64,000 nt of DNA, from positions 620,001 to 684,000 of the forward strand of contig NZ_JAPIVP010000001.1 in assembly GCF_026239555.1 (NCBI RefSeq), written 5' to 3'. The DNA comes from Pedobacter sp. PF22-3 (GTDB lineage: Bacteria; Bacteroidota; Bacteroidia; Sphingobacteriales; Sphingobacteriaceae). The translations under genes were made by a program, and so were the position numbers. Under the pieces are notes generated by a model, which worked only from the letters and a program-made list of their open reading frames with translations, was not told the DNA's origin and made no database searches. Below, piece by piece: positions 44,374-53,051 of this stretch (within the stretch, counting starts at the first letter, position 1; each line of letters starts with the position of its first letter).

Positions 44374-44805
44374 TTATTTTACCCGTCTAAAAGTTTCAGA
44401 TCGTCCTAAAAGTGAAATACCTACATATCCGCGGATATTTAGCACATCAACACTTTTTAAGCTCATATTACAGCTATACGTTTTACCACTTTTAGGATCA
44501 TAAATAGTCCCATCAGTCCATTTGCCATCATCATAAACAAAATTCTTTAATATTTCCAGATTTAACAAAGGACGCTTTTGCAGACTTGCGTCAGGATTTT
44601 TAACATCCAATTTTGGCTTACCGTTTATGTTTGGCTCTTTTATCCAGGCCAGTTTACCATAGAATTTATCACCTTTTTTGTAGATTTCTATTTGTCCTTC
44701 GCCTGATGGATTAAGCCACTTGCCTACAATTGCATCTTTGTTCTGCGCAAAAGCAGAAAATGATATAGCTACAAAGAGTAGCATTAAAAATGGGAATTTT
44801 CTCAT
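44374..44805 (-). CDS. Exported DUF2147 family protein
   Basis: 143 residues with the signal peptide MRKFPFLMLLFVAISFSAFAQ. The pattern IVGKWLNPSGEGQIEIYKKGDKFYGKLAWI, KWTDGTIYDPKSGKTYSCNM and LNIRGYVGISLLGRSETFRRV is the DUF2147 signature. Its function is unknown; the fold is probably a lipocalin-like barrel in the periplasm. It lies 7 bp before the beta-propeller gene. Confidence 0.93.
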   Translation of the reverse strand: MRKFPFLMLLFVAISFSAFAQNKDAIVGKWLNPSGEGQIEIYKKGDKFYGKLAWIKEPNINGKPKLDVKNPDASLQKRPLLNLEILKNFVYDDGKWTDGTIYDPKSGKTYSCNMSLKSVDVLNIRGYVGISLLGRSETFRRVK

Positions 44806-44907
44806 ATTTTTTTTTATTTCTAGTTAGTTTTTAAAGATAATCATTACACCTTATATCGAAACACTAAATAAAGAGAAAAAGTATGAGAATTCTTAAAAAT
44901 TTGAAAA

Positions 44908-45288
44908 TTACTTTGAAACAATGGGCAGATACTTTGCGCGATAGGCATAAAACAGGAATAAATTAAATAAAAGCATTGCGCCAACCAGAGGTAAATCCTT
45001 AGGACCTAAAAACGCATGATACAGGAAAATGTTAAGTGTAACCGGAAAAATGATCAGTGCAGCCAATGGCGCAGTACGGTTAATAAGCAAGAGTATTCCA
45101 CCTATTAACTCTGTGGCTTTAATTAAAGGCATTAAATAAACAGATGCCATTACGCCCGACATAAATGTGGTTTGAGCTGCCGACATTGATGGCGCTTCTT
45201 TAGGCATCATATTAAAGAAAAAGCTAACAGAAGCAAACAGATACATGGCGGCCAAAAGCACGCGCACAACAATTACTGCAATTTTCAT
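44908..45288 (-). CDS. DoxX family membrane protein
   Basis: 126 residues and four transmembrane helices (about 5-25, 45-67, 72-92, 100-118). The signature KATELIGGILLLINRTAPLAALIIFPVTLNI is the DoxX-like quinone-oxidoreductase-related fold. Such proteins are poorly characterised; some act in redox or sulfur metabolism. It is a single gene followed by the heptad repeat array. Confidence 0.88.
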   Translation of the reverse strand: MKIAVIVVRVLLAAMYLFASVSFFFNMMPKEAPSMSAAQTTFMSGVMASVYLMPLIKATELIGGILLLINRTAPLAALIIFPVTLNIFLYHAFLGPKDLPLVGAMLLFNLFLFYAYRAKYLPIVSK

Positions 45289-45498
45289 ATTTAATTGGTT
45301 TTGGTTTATATATTAAAAATAATAAAATTTATCGGTTAATTAGTTTATTCAAATTCGTTAACTGGTTAATAGATAGTAAACGCGGAACTTTAAATCGCCT
45401 GTTTTGTTAATGCTTTGACAACCAAAATTTTATATATAAATAACTTGTAATAACTACTAAAAACCTTAACTTCTTAATGGTCTAATTATGTATAGTTG
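45289..45498. other. Intergenic leader into the heptad array
   Basis: AT-rich region upstream of doxX on the minus strand. No gene seen; the remainder of the intergenic space is occupied by the heptad repeats. Confidence 0.4.
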
Positions 45499-45617
45499 AT
45501 CTTTAATTGGTAGATCAATCATTGGTTCTTGATAATTAATGATTGGTAATTGATCATTATTCTATTGGCAATTTTGGACTAAGGACTAACGACTACGGAC
45601 TTTGGACTCCCGACCTA
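45499..45617. repeat. Composite heptamer array: about eleven NATTGRT-type units, then six GGACTNN units
   Basis: Aligned in steps of 7 from 45499, units read ATCTTTA, ATTGGTA, GATCAAT, CATTGGT, TCTTGAT, AATTAAT, GATTGGT, AATTGAT, CATTATT, CTATTGG, CAATTTT. The phase then continues without a break into GGACTAA, GGACTAA, CGACTAC, GGACTTT, GGACTCC, CGACCTA. The last unit reaches the stop codon of the VOC gene at 45615. The GGACT half is the reverse complement of the AGTCC array at 13845. Confidence 0.75.
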
Positions 45618-46031
45618 CTTGTAATCATAATTCACCATCCATTGAATACCGAATTTATCAGTAGTCATACCAAAAAGTGCATTCCAAAAGGTTTTTTCTA
45701 GCGCCATAGTTATGGTACCTCCTGTTGATAAACGATCAAATAAACGTTTGGCTTCCTCTTCGCTGGCCGCATCAACCGAAAGTGAAACACCCGAACCAAA
45801 TGTTGCTGACGGCATTGGATTGGTTATATCGGTACCCATTAAAATATTGCCCCCAATAGGTAAAGCAATGTGCATCAATTTTTCCTGATCGCTCATAGGC
45901 ATGCCTTCACATCCTGGAGAATCTTTATAACGCTGCACTACCAAAAATTCGCCGCCAAAAACTGACTTGTAAAAGTTGAATGCTTCTTCGGTGTTTCCGT
46001 TAAAATTTAAATACGTGTTAAGTGTTGCCAT
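45615..46031 (-). CDS. VOC superfamily (PhnB-like) protein
   Basis: 138 residues. Two-domain betaalphabeta folding of the vicinal oxygen chelate family, beginning with MATLNTYLNFNGNTEEAFNFYKSVFGGEF and PLPIGGNILMGTDITNP-like strands, ending EKTFWNALFGMTTDKFGIQWMVNYD. This PhnB-like group lacks a defined activity; some resemble demethylubiquinone methyltransferase-like glyoxalases. Start and length are typical. The stop codon is embedded in the heptad array. Confidence 0.93.
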   Translation of the reverse strand: MATLNTYLNFNGNTEEAFNFYKSVFGGEFLVVQRYKDSPGCEGMPMSDQEKLMHIALPIGGNILMGTDITNPMPSATFGSGVSLSVDAASEEEAKRLFDRLSTGGTITMALEKTFWNALFGMTTDKFGIQWMVNYDYK

Positions 46032-46109
46032 TTTTTTTTGTTTTTATCCCTTTAGGACTGGTTGTTATTATTTAGTTTCTATTATATTCTTGTTAAGAAG
46101 GTCGTCATC

Positions 46110-46158
46110 CTGAACTTGTTCCAGAATCTATTTAGCTAAGATGCTGAAACAAGTTCAG
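46110..46158. repeat. Inverted repeat CTGAACTTGTT...AACAAGTTCAG
   Basis: CTGAACTTGTT at 46110-46120 and its complement at 46148-46158, with CCAGAATC and TAGCTAAGATGCTG in the loop. This is like the dispersed GTCATCCTGAAC elements elsewhere in the window, in partial form. It lies between the DUF1579-like and VOC genes. Confidence 0.65.
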
Positions 46159-46165
46159 CAAAACT

Positions 46166-46579
46166 TTACAAGGGAATTCTCGTCAACTTTATATCCATCC
46201 ACTGCACCCAGTTTTTACCATCAAATTGTTCCCATGTGCCTTCAATGGTATGGGTTTTAAAATTTCCATTAAATCTTTCGGCATCAGCAAATATTAAAAT
46301 GATATCATTATAAATTTTAAGGGTGGATATTGAAATACGCCCCTCATTATCGAAAGATTGCGATCGGAAGACATCATCCATATCATCATAGTGTGTAATC
46401 TCTATTGATCGGATAGTTTTATTTCCAAACATCACATCAACCTGATGTTTTAAGAAAAAGCCACCATCAACCCACTCGTAACTACCTGTTCCTGCAATTA
46501 CATCACCTGATTTTGTTAAACCTTCTGTTTTCCATTTGCCGATATATGGATTTAATAGGTCAAGCTTGTTGTTTCTCAT
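46166..46579 (-). CDS. DUF1579-like protein
   Basis: 137 residues. The sequence LNPYIGKWKTEGLTKSGDVIAG and then SYEWVDGGFFLKHQVDVMFG, with repeated beta hairpins and the conserved W of IEGTWEQFDGKNWVQWMDIKL, resembles DUF1579/nitrobindin-like lipocalin barrels. There is no signal peptide. Function is unknown. It precedes the VOC gene in the same direction. Confidence 0.78.
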   Translation of the reverse strand: MRNNKLDLLNPYIGKWKTEGLTKSGDVIAGTGSYEWVDGGFFLKHQVDVMFGNKTIRSIEITHYDDMDDVFRSQSFDNEGRISISTLKIYNDIILIFADAERFNGNFKTHTIEGTWEQFDGKNWVQWMDIKLTRIPL

Positions 46580-46911
46580 AAATTTATACTCATGTTTACA
46601 TTTTTCATTGGCCTCTTATATCATCTCCTTTTCTATAACCTACTTGAAATTCATCTCTGCCCAATATAATGAGCTTTCGCTAGTTACTAAACCGACTATT
46701 TCAAATGATAGGATTCCATCGGGGCATAACACGTTTTCTATGATTTTTTATCTGTAGCCATTTTATAGATTCCTGCAAGTATTATTCATTAGGTAATAAC
46801 TTGAAATAAAATTAATGATTAACTCAAATGAACATCATTGCCGTAGAAGTCAATCTTGAGGGGCATTTCAGACAAATTTCATATATTTACGATATCTAAA
46901 TTTTTAACCAG
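46580..46911. other. Divergent intergenic region
   Basis: 332 bp between the DUF1579-like gene and the GlxA-type regulator. A TATATTTA sequence near 46882 is one base off the -7 consensus and could drive the regulator. No gene or RNA is seen. Confidence 0.4.
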
Positions 46912-47871
46912 ATGACGCAAGTGGGTGTTTTATTGCCGCAAAACTTCAGATTATTAAGCTTGGCGGCTATTTTAGATGTATTTGATACAGTGAATGGTTT
47001 TTATAAAAAGGATGGTATTGAAGCCCCATTCAACATTAGTTTAATTACCTTTGGCGATACTTATTATAATTTTAGTAAACATCCACGCATAAACCTAGAA
47101 GGCACAGGGCAGTTGGGGTTAGTTTTGGTTCCATCTTTTGCCAGCCCTGATATAAAAGATTGCATCAACGCCAACAGCGGATACATCACATGGTTAAACA
47201 AACAATATGCAGGAGGAGCAGAAATTGCTACCTTTTGTACCGGTGCTTTTTTACTTGCCGCATCCGGACTGCTAAATGGTAAAACTGCAACCACACATGT
47301 TGATGCCTGTTCTGCTTTTTCCACAGCTTTTCCTTTGGTTCATTTAAAGCCTGATAAAACGGTAACACAAGACGGCAGATTATTTACAAGCGGTGGCGCC
47401 ACCTCTACTTTTCATTTATTGCTGCATCTTTTACAGCTTCATTGTGGAAAAGATATGGCCATTAAGGTAGCCAAGATTTTCGCAATTGATATGGACCGCG
47501 TAACCCAGTCTTATTTTAGTACTTTCCAGCCTGTCCGTAATCATAACGACAGTATAGTTGCTTCCGCACAGGAAAAAATTGAAAATAATTATCAGGATGT
47601 TGCCACCATTGAAGAGATGATTAAAGATATTCCTTCCAGCAGAAGAAATATTGTACGCCGCTTTAAGCAGGTAATTGGGATGACCCCTATTGAATATCTT
47701 CAGCAAACCCGTATCGAAGCTGCGAAAAAATTACTGGAACAAACTGCACAACAAATGACAGAGGTTATTTATAATTCTGGTTACAACGATCCAAAAGCAT
47801 TCAGAAAAGTATTTAGAAAATCTGTAGGGATGACACCAACCCAATACCGTGATAAATTCCAGCCAAAATAG
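46912..47871 (+). CDS. GlxA-type regulator: DJ-1/PfpI domain plus AraC DNA-binding domain
   Basis: 319 residues. The N-terminal class I glutamine-amidotransferase-like domain (about 3-185) carries the nucleophile-elbow cysteine in ATFCTGAFLLAASGLLNGK. In this family it is usually a ligand sensor and not an active enzyme. The AraC helix-turn-helix pair is at about 225-318 (SRRNIVRRFKQVIGMTPIEYLQQTRIEAAKKLLE, TQQMTEVIYNSGYNDPKAFRKVFRKSVGMTPTQY). The target is unknown; a monocistronic regulator. Confidence 0.93.
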   Translation: MTQVGVLLPQNFRLLSLAAILDVFDTVNGFYKKDGIEAPFNISLITFGDTYYNFSKHPRINLEGTGQLGLVLVPSFASPDIKDCINANSGYITWLNKQYAGGAEIATFCTGAFLLAASGLLNGKTATTHVDACSAFSTAFPLVHLKPDKTVTQDGRLFTSGGATSTFHLLLHLLQLHCGKDMAIKVAKIFAIDMDRVTQSYFSTFQPVRNHNDSIVASAQEKIENNYQDVATIEEMIKDIPSSRRNIVRRFKQVIGMTPIEYLQQTRIEAAKKLLEQTAQQMTEVIYNSGYNDPKAFRKVFRKSVGMTPTQYRDKFQPK

Positions 47872-48039
47872 ATAAATGATTAAAAAATAAAAGCACAAAC
47901 AACCAAGTATAAAAACTAAATAAATAGTTTTCAACATACAAAATCCAAAATGTTAATAATTAACATAAAATTAATGCACTATAATGGCATTTTAAGGATA
48001 ACTTAACGTTATAATTATACTAACCAAATAACAAACATT

Positions 48040-48150
48040 ATGAGCACATTCCTTTTAGTTACAGCGGTATTTTATATTATTTCTTTTGGATTAATGTTGT
48101 ACTGTTATTTCTCCGCTGAGCAGATTCCCAGCGATGATGAAAAATTTTAA
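48040..48150 (+). CDS. Very small single-helix membrane protein
   Basis: 36 residues, MSTFLLVTAVFYIISFGLML and then YCYFSAEQIPSDDEKF, with one hydrophobic helix and an acidic tail. The frame starts at ATG after an AT-rich leader. It is too short to be certain, but the pattern of helix plus charged C-terminus is that of genuine small membrane proteins. No known family. The 390-bp region around it holds no other gene. Confidence 0.45.
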   Translation: MSTFLLVTAVFYIISFGLMLYCYFSAEQIPSDDEKF

Positions 48151-48266
48151 TCAGTTCTTTTCCGTCATCAAAATTAACGTCTCCCTTCAAGTTAAAACAT
48201 CAACCTTTTAGAGAAACTTATGAAGTATCACCACCAAATCTGCATTTAAGATTTATTGCAATAATC

Positions 48267-48479
48267 CTATTTATTGGCTATCCATTTAATTAAATAGGGA
48301 GCAGTTCCTGTATACCATAAAACTGCAGCAATTAAAAATATAGCAATGAGAATCCATAAAATCGGCCATCCTTCAAATTTGTGTTTGGAGCTAGTCGTAT
48401 AAGGATCATTAAGGTTATTATGGTCATTGTCCATCCATTCACCTTTTTCTTTTGGTTTCGGATTAGAGGTATCGCTCAT
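48267..48479 (-). CDS. Small membrane protein
   Basis: 70 residues: a charged N-terminal half (SNPKPKEKGEWMDNDHNNLNDP) and one helix (WPILWILIAIFLIAAVLWYTG) near 39-60. I recognise no family. Start ATG 48479 is the only plausible one. Confidence 0.55.
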   Translation of the reverse strand: MSDTSNPKPKEKGEWMDNDHNNLNDPYTTSSKHKFEGWPILWILIAIFLIAAVLWYTGTAPYLIKWIANK

Positions 48480-48686
48480 AAAATATTTGGTTAGTGTACA
48501 AATTTAAGCTATAAACGCATAATATCAAAAATAAGTTTTAACATACCTTTCTATTGAGATCAATCAAAAGCAAAAACATTATTTAAAGATGCACAAAACA
48601 AGATAATGTATTCAACGTTGAAAGCTTTGCAAATATTTTCAAGAAAGATTGTTAATGTTTAAAATCGAATTCATTAACAGATATTA

Positions 48687-49553
48687 TTACTTAGAAAAAG
48701 CCTGCTGATATTTTAATGGGGTTTTACCCGTTATTTCCCTAAAATATTTATGAAAGCTGGTAAAATTGTAAAACCCACAATCATAGCAGATTTCTTTTAC
48801 GGTCAGGTTATTCTCAATCAATAATTTACAGGCCTGCCCTACTCTAATCTCATTCAGAAACTGTGTATAGGTTTTCCTACTTTTGGTTTTAAAGAATTTA
48901 CAAAACGAATTGGGGCTAATTTTAGCTACTGCAGCAATTTCCTTGAGTTCAATCTTATTCTTGTAATTGCTAATGGTATAATTATAAATAGATTGGATCC
49001 GGTCTTTTTCGTTCTCCAAAAAGTTTGGTTTAAAACCTAATGAAACCAATGTGCTTCGTTCTTCGCAATTGGCTATTTCTGTTAATACTTCGAGTATCTT
49101 TATAATCCGCATTGTCCCTGTTGCGGTAATAATCTGCGGCATTAAGCCAGCAATTTTTTCTTTTGAAAATCCATGCAGCTGAATTCCCTGGGTTGATTGG
49201 AGCAAAACTTTTTTAAGTTCCTGATTTTCGGGAAGATCGAGAAAATCCCTTCCTAAAAAATCTGCTTTAAAATGAATCACATAAACATCAACCGGCTCAC
49301 AATCTTTTCCATCAAAAAATTCCGGATCAAAACGCCAGTAATGTGGCAGATTGCTCCCCAGTAAAACCACATCACCCTCCTTAAAATTTTTAATGCTATC
49401 GCCAATAAACTGAGTGCCTCTGCCTTTTTTGATGTAGATCAATTCTAACGCAGAATGGTAATGCCAACGGTTATTTACATCGGGCATAACATCTCTTCGG
49501 GCGCTAAAAGAATCTACAGAATTGGTAGATACGTTGAGTAAATGCGGTTTCAT
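48687..49553 (-). CDS. AraC family transcriptional regulator, divergent from the sugar operon
   Basis: 288 residues from ATG 49553; the frame extends ten codons further to 49583 but MKPHLLNVSTNS is the better start. The N-terminal cupin domain has RWHYHSALELIYIKKGRGTQFIGD and GDVVLLGSNLPHYW. The AraC domain is at about 190-287 (IELKEIAAVAKISPNSFCKFFKTKSRKTYTQFLNEIRVGQACKLLIE, VKEICYDCGFYNFTSFHKYFREITGKTPLKYQ). Its divergent position, 350 bp from the FucP-type gene, suggests it responds to that sugar. Confidence 0.93.
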   Translation of the reverse strand: MKPHLLNVSTNSVDSFSARRDVMPDVNNRWHYHSALELIYIKKGRGTQFIGDSIKNFKEGDVVLLGSNLPHYWRFDPEFFDGKDCEPVDVYVIHFKADFLGRDFLDLPENQELKKVLLQSTQGIQLHGFSKEKIAGLMPQIITATGTMRIIKILEVLTEIANCEERSTLVSLGFKPNFLENEKDRIQSIYNYTISNYKNKIELKEIAAVAKISPNSFCKFFKTKSRKTYTQFLNEIRVGQACKLLIENNLTVKEICYDCGFYNFTSFHKYFREITGKTPLKYQQAFSK

Positions 49554-49903
49554 AAAATCTTTAAAAATCAATCTAATATGCAAATTTAATTTATAATGTA
49601 AAAAATCAAGCCAATATCATTTAATAATTAGATGATAAAGTTAAATTTTAATTAAAGCTGAACGGTTTAATTTGTAAAGCTGCAATTCATCCGAAACCTT
49701 ATACGAAAGTTGGATTATTTACGCTTTGTTATATAGACAAATTGTATGCTAAATTTGCCCTTACCACCACCGCGTGGTTAGAAAAAACTGGCCTGGTCTT
49801 CATCCATCTACCTACTGTTGGTAGTTAATGCCTGAGGTTTCCAGAAGTTTAACTATTTTTATTTTAGCAACACTTGCTTAAACCATTTTATAACCAAATA
49901 AAC
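49554..49903. other. Divergent control region of the sugar operon
   Basis: 350 bp between the AraC gene and the permease. It holds the promoter at 49725-49757. The leader after it contains CCACCACCGCGTGGTTAG and a hairpin CTACCTACTGTTGGTAG at about 49809-49825. No further gene is seen. Confidence 0.5.
49725..49757 (+). promoter_or_regulatory. Promoter of the FucP-UxaA-SDR operon
   Basis: TTTG at 49725-49728 and TAAATTTG at 49750-49757, separated by 21 bp, is close to the Bacteroidetes consensus. It predicts a leader of about 140 nt. Confidence 0.6.
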
Positions 49904-51214
49904 ATGAGCCAAATTACACCTGCAAACTTTAAAGTATCCGATCAACCAAACAATGGCAAAGGATATCTATTCCCCTTAATTTTAGTTACCAGCCTATTTT
50001 TCTTCTGGGGTTTTGTCCACAACCTCGATCCGATATTGATTCCACATTTACGTAAAGCCTTTCAGCTGAATGTTTTCGAATCAACCCTGGTCGATTCATC
50101 TGTTTTTATCGCTTATTTTTTATTGGCGTTACCTGCAGGCTACATCATGCGCAAATATGGCTATAAAAGCGGTATTATATTAGGGCTCGTTTTATTCGCC
50201 GTTGGCTGTTTATTATTTATACCCGCGGCCAATACTGCGCAATATGTATTTTTCTTAGGTGCACTTTTTATCATCGCCTGTGGTTTAACCTTTCTGGAAA
50301 CAGCCGCAAATCCTTATGTTACTGTTTTGGGGCCACCAGAAACTGCCACACAGCGCTTAAATTTCTCTCAATCTTTTAATGGTTTTGCCGCTTTTTTAGC
50401 CCCTGTACTCGGAGGTAAATTTATTTTTACCGAAGTAAAATATACCGACGCCCAATTGGCAAAAATGCTGCCTTTAGAAAAACAGGCTTATATGCTCGAA
50501 GAAGCATCGACCGTAAAAGCACCGTATTTAATTTTAGGTATCCTGATTATTGTAGTAGCTATTCTATTCATTTTCACTAAACTGCCTGATATCAAGGAAG
50601 AAGAAAATGTTCAGGAAAAAAGCAGTTTTCGCCATGTATTAGGCCATAGCCATTTGCGCTGGGGAATTATTGGTCAGTTTTTTTATGTAGGCGCCCAGGT
50701 TTGCGTATTAAGTTTATTCATCAGTTTCGTAACCTCATCAGCGGGTATTAGCCAGGATGAAGCCAAATGGTACGCTGGTGCAGCAGGCTTGGCTTTTATG
50801 ATTGGCAGGTTTGTTGGTACCGTGTTTATGAAATTTGTAGCGCCACATAAACTATTGATGCTGTATGCATTAATTAGTGCTTTGCTTACACTTGTCTCTA
50901 TTTTTGGAAGCGGAATGATTACTGTTTACGCATTAATTGGCGTTGCATTTTTTATGTCGATCATGTTTCCAACCATATTCTCGTTAGGCATAGCAGGCTT
51001 GGGTAAAGATACAAAACTGGGTTCGTCATTAATTGTAATGTCTATTGTGGGTGGTGCATTTTTACCTCCGGTTTTAGGCCTTATATCAGACGCTACCCAT
51101 AACATCCAATATGGATACCTGGTGCCTTTTGTATGCTTTTTAGTGGTTTTCTACTTTGGCTGGAAAGGATGGAAACCCAACCATATCGAAAAAGAAATAA
51201 GTTTAGAAGTATAA
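49904..51214 (+). CDS. fucP: L-fucose:proton symporter-type permease (FucP family)
   Basis: 436 residues from ATG 49904; a TTG 30 bp upstream is less likely. A 12-helix major-facilitator protein. The opening FPLILVTSLFFFWGFVHNLDPILIPHLRKAF with N and D in the first helix, and FFLGALFIIACGLTFLETAANPYVTVLGPPETATQRLNFSQSFNGFA, is the FGHS/FucP signature. It imports fucose or a related sugar with protons. Encoded directly before the UxaA-type dehydratase with 7 bp between. Confidence 0.9.
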   Translation: MSQITPANFKVSDQPNNGKGYLFPLILVTSLFFFWGFVHNLDPILIPHLRKAFQLNVFESTLVDSSVFIAYFLLALPAGYIMRKYGYKSGIILGLVLFAVGCLLFIPAANTAQYVFFLGALFIIACGLTFLETAANPYVTVLGPPETATQRLNFSQSFNGFAAFLAPVLGGKFIFTEVKYTDAQLAKMLPLEKQAYMLEEASTVKAPYLILGILIIVVAILFIFTKLPDIKEEENVQEKSSFRHVLGHSHLRWGIIGQFFYVGAQVCVLSLFISFVTSSAGISQDEAKWYAGAAGLAFMIGRFVGTVFMKFVAPHKLLMLYALISALLTLVSIFGSGMITVYALIGVAFFMSIMFPTIFSLGIAGLGKDTKLGSSLIVMSIVGGAFLPPVLGLISDATHNIQYGYLVPFVCFLVVFYFGWKGWKPNHIEKEISLEV

Positions 51215-51221
51215 ATTGATA

Positions 51222-52859
51222 ATGAAAAAATTAGTCATCAAGATTAACAATGTTGATAACGTTTTAGTTGCGTTACAAGATTTACCAGCAGGCACTCCAA
51301 TACTACACGAAGGCAATACTTACGTTACTGTTGATGAAATTCCGGCCAAGCACAAATTTTTTATGCAGGATATGAAAGCTGGCGATGAAGTTATGATGTA
51401 TGGCGTTTTGGTTGGAAAAGTGCAGTTTAGTGTAAAAGCAGGCATGCGGATGAACGTAGATAATACCAAACATGCCGCAGAACCATTTGCTTTTCGCAGT
51501 GTTCATTACAATTGGGTAGCCCCTGATGTGAGCAAATATGCCAACCGCAGTTTTAATGGTTATCACCGTAAAAATGGTGCAATAGGTACAGCAAACTACT
51601 GGTTGTTTATCCCTACTGTATTTTGCGAAAACAGAAATCTGGATATTATTAAAGAATCGCTATATAGTGAATTGGGTTATGCCGTAGATGATAAATACAA
51701 GTCTTATACCCACAAATTAGTTCAGGCTTTTGAACAAGGAGAAGACATTAATAAGATTAGTTTTGAACCTAAAGTAAATCAGGCCAACCGTACTTTTAAA
51801 AATGTAAACGGAATTAAATTCCTGACGCATAATGGTGGATGTGGTGGAACACGACAGGATTCGGACACCTTAAGCAAACTATTGGCGGCTTATGCCCACC
51901 ACCCAAATGTAGCAGGTATAACGGTTTTAAGTTTGGGCTGCCAGCATTTACAGGTAGCGGATTTTAAACGCGATCTTTTTGCACTGGATCCTGATTTTGA
52001 GAAACCACTTTTAATTTTTGAGCAACAAAAAGCACAAAGTGAAGAACAATTGATTCAAAACGCAATCCGCAGTACTTTTGAAGGATTGATGTTTATTAAT
52101 AAACAAGAACGTGCAGCGGCGCCACTCAGCAAAATGTGTGTAGGGGTTAAATGCGGCGGTAGCGATGGTTTCAGCGGTATTTCTGCCAACCCAGCGGTTG
52201 GTTATTGTGCCGATTTGTTGGTAGCATTAGGCGCAAAGGTTTTATTGGCAGAGTTCCCCGAACTTTGCGGTGTAGAGCAGGAAATGATTGATAGATCTGT
52301 TGATCAGTCAACAGCTGAAAAGTTTATCCGTTTAATGACGGAGTATGATGAACTGGCGCATAAAGTTGGATCCGGATTTTACATGAATCCTTCTCCGGGC
52401 AACATTAAAGATGGTTTAATTACCGATGCCATCAAATCAGCAGGTGCGGCACGTAAAGCTGGCTCCTCGCCTATTGTAGATGTTTTAGATTATACAGAAC
52501 CTGCAACAAAACCTGGCTTAAGTTTAGTCTGTACACCCGGAAATGATGTAGAAGCAACTACAGGTAAGGCAGCTGCCGGAGCAACGTTAATTTTATTCAC
52601 TACAGGCTTAGGTACGCCAACAGGAAATCCGGTTTGTCCAACCATTAAAGTGGCCACCAATTCTGTTCTGGCCAAACGCATGAGTGATATTATCGATATT
52701 GATACCGGACCAGTAATTAATGGCGAAAAAACCATTAACGAAATGGGTGAAGATATATTGGAATACTGTATTAAAGTTGCCAGTGGCGAAGAAATACCAA
52801 AAGCCGTACAGCTTAATCAGGATGATTTTATCCCATGGAAAAGAGGGGTAAGCCTATAG
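51222..52859 (+). CDS. UxaA-family sugar-acid dehydratase
   Basis: 545 residues from ATG 51222. An N-terminal SAF domain (1-90) joins the UxaA/altronate dehydratase C-terminal domain. The latter contains HNGGCGGTRQDSDTL (cluster-binding or iron-binding cysteine), LGCQHLQ, VGVKCGGSDGFSGISANPAVG, CTPGNDVEATTGKAAAGATL and GNPVCPTIKVATNS. Altronate dehydratase makes 2-keto-3-deoxygluconate; in this context the substrate may be an acid derived from fucose such as L-fuconate, which is inference. The permease stops 7 bp before, and the SDR lies 192 bp after. Confidence 0.9.
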   Translation: MKKLVIKINNVDNVLVALQDLPAGTPILHEGNTYVTVDEIPAKHKFFMQDMKAGDEVMMYGVLVGKVQFSVKAGMRMNVDNTKHAAEPFAFRSVHYNWVAPDVSKYANRSFNGYHRKNGAIGTANYWLFIPTVFCENRNLDIIKESLYSELGYAVDDKYKSYTHKLVQAFEQGEDINKISFEPKVNQANRTFKNVNGIKFLTHNGGCGGTRQDSDTLSKLLAAYAHHPNVAGITVLSLGCQHLQVADFKRDLFALDPDFEKPLLIFEQQKAQSEEQLIQNAIRSTFEGLMFINKQERAAAPLSKMCVGVKCGGSDGFSGISANPAVGYCADLLVALGAKVLLAEFPELCGVEQEMIDRSVDQSTAEKFIRLMTEYDELAHKVGSGFYMNPSPGNIKDGLITDAIKSAGAARKAGSSPIVDVLDYTEPATKPGLSLVCTPGNDVEATTGKAAAGATLILFTTGLGTPTGNPVCPTIKVATNSVLAKRMSDIIDIDTGPVINGEKTINEMGEDILEYCIKVASGEEIPKAVQLNQDDFIPWKRGVSL

Positions 52860-52862
52860 AAC

Positions 52863-52904
52863 GAGGTAAGATGTGAGATGGACGATGTGAGATGGAGGAC
52901 CTCA
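52863..52904 (+). repeat. Heptamer array GATGNGA-type, six units
   Basis: In steps of 7 the units are GAGGTAA, GATGTGA, GATGGAC, GATGTGA, GATGGAG, GACCTCA. The array starts two bases after the UxaA-type gene stop. Confidence 0.7.
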
Positions 52905-52986
52905 AAATAAAAACTGTCATGAAGTCCAGACAGCTATGGAATAGCGTAATACAGAACGGGGGAAATCTAAATGGCTAAGTCCACCG

Positions 52987-53014
52987 CTATGCCCTATGCA
53001 AAAAGCACTATGCT
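52987..53014 (+). repeat. Heptamer array CTATGCN, four units
   Basis: The units are CTATGCC, CTATGCA, AAAAGCA, CTATGCT, in strict 7-bp steps, between the UxaA-type gene and the SDR gene. It is short, so its support is weaker. Confidence 0.5.
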
Positions 53015-53051
53015 TAATTCATTAAATAACAAAATAAAAATATAACCAGAT

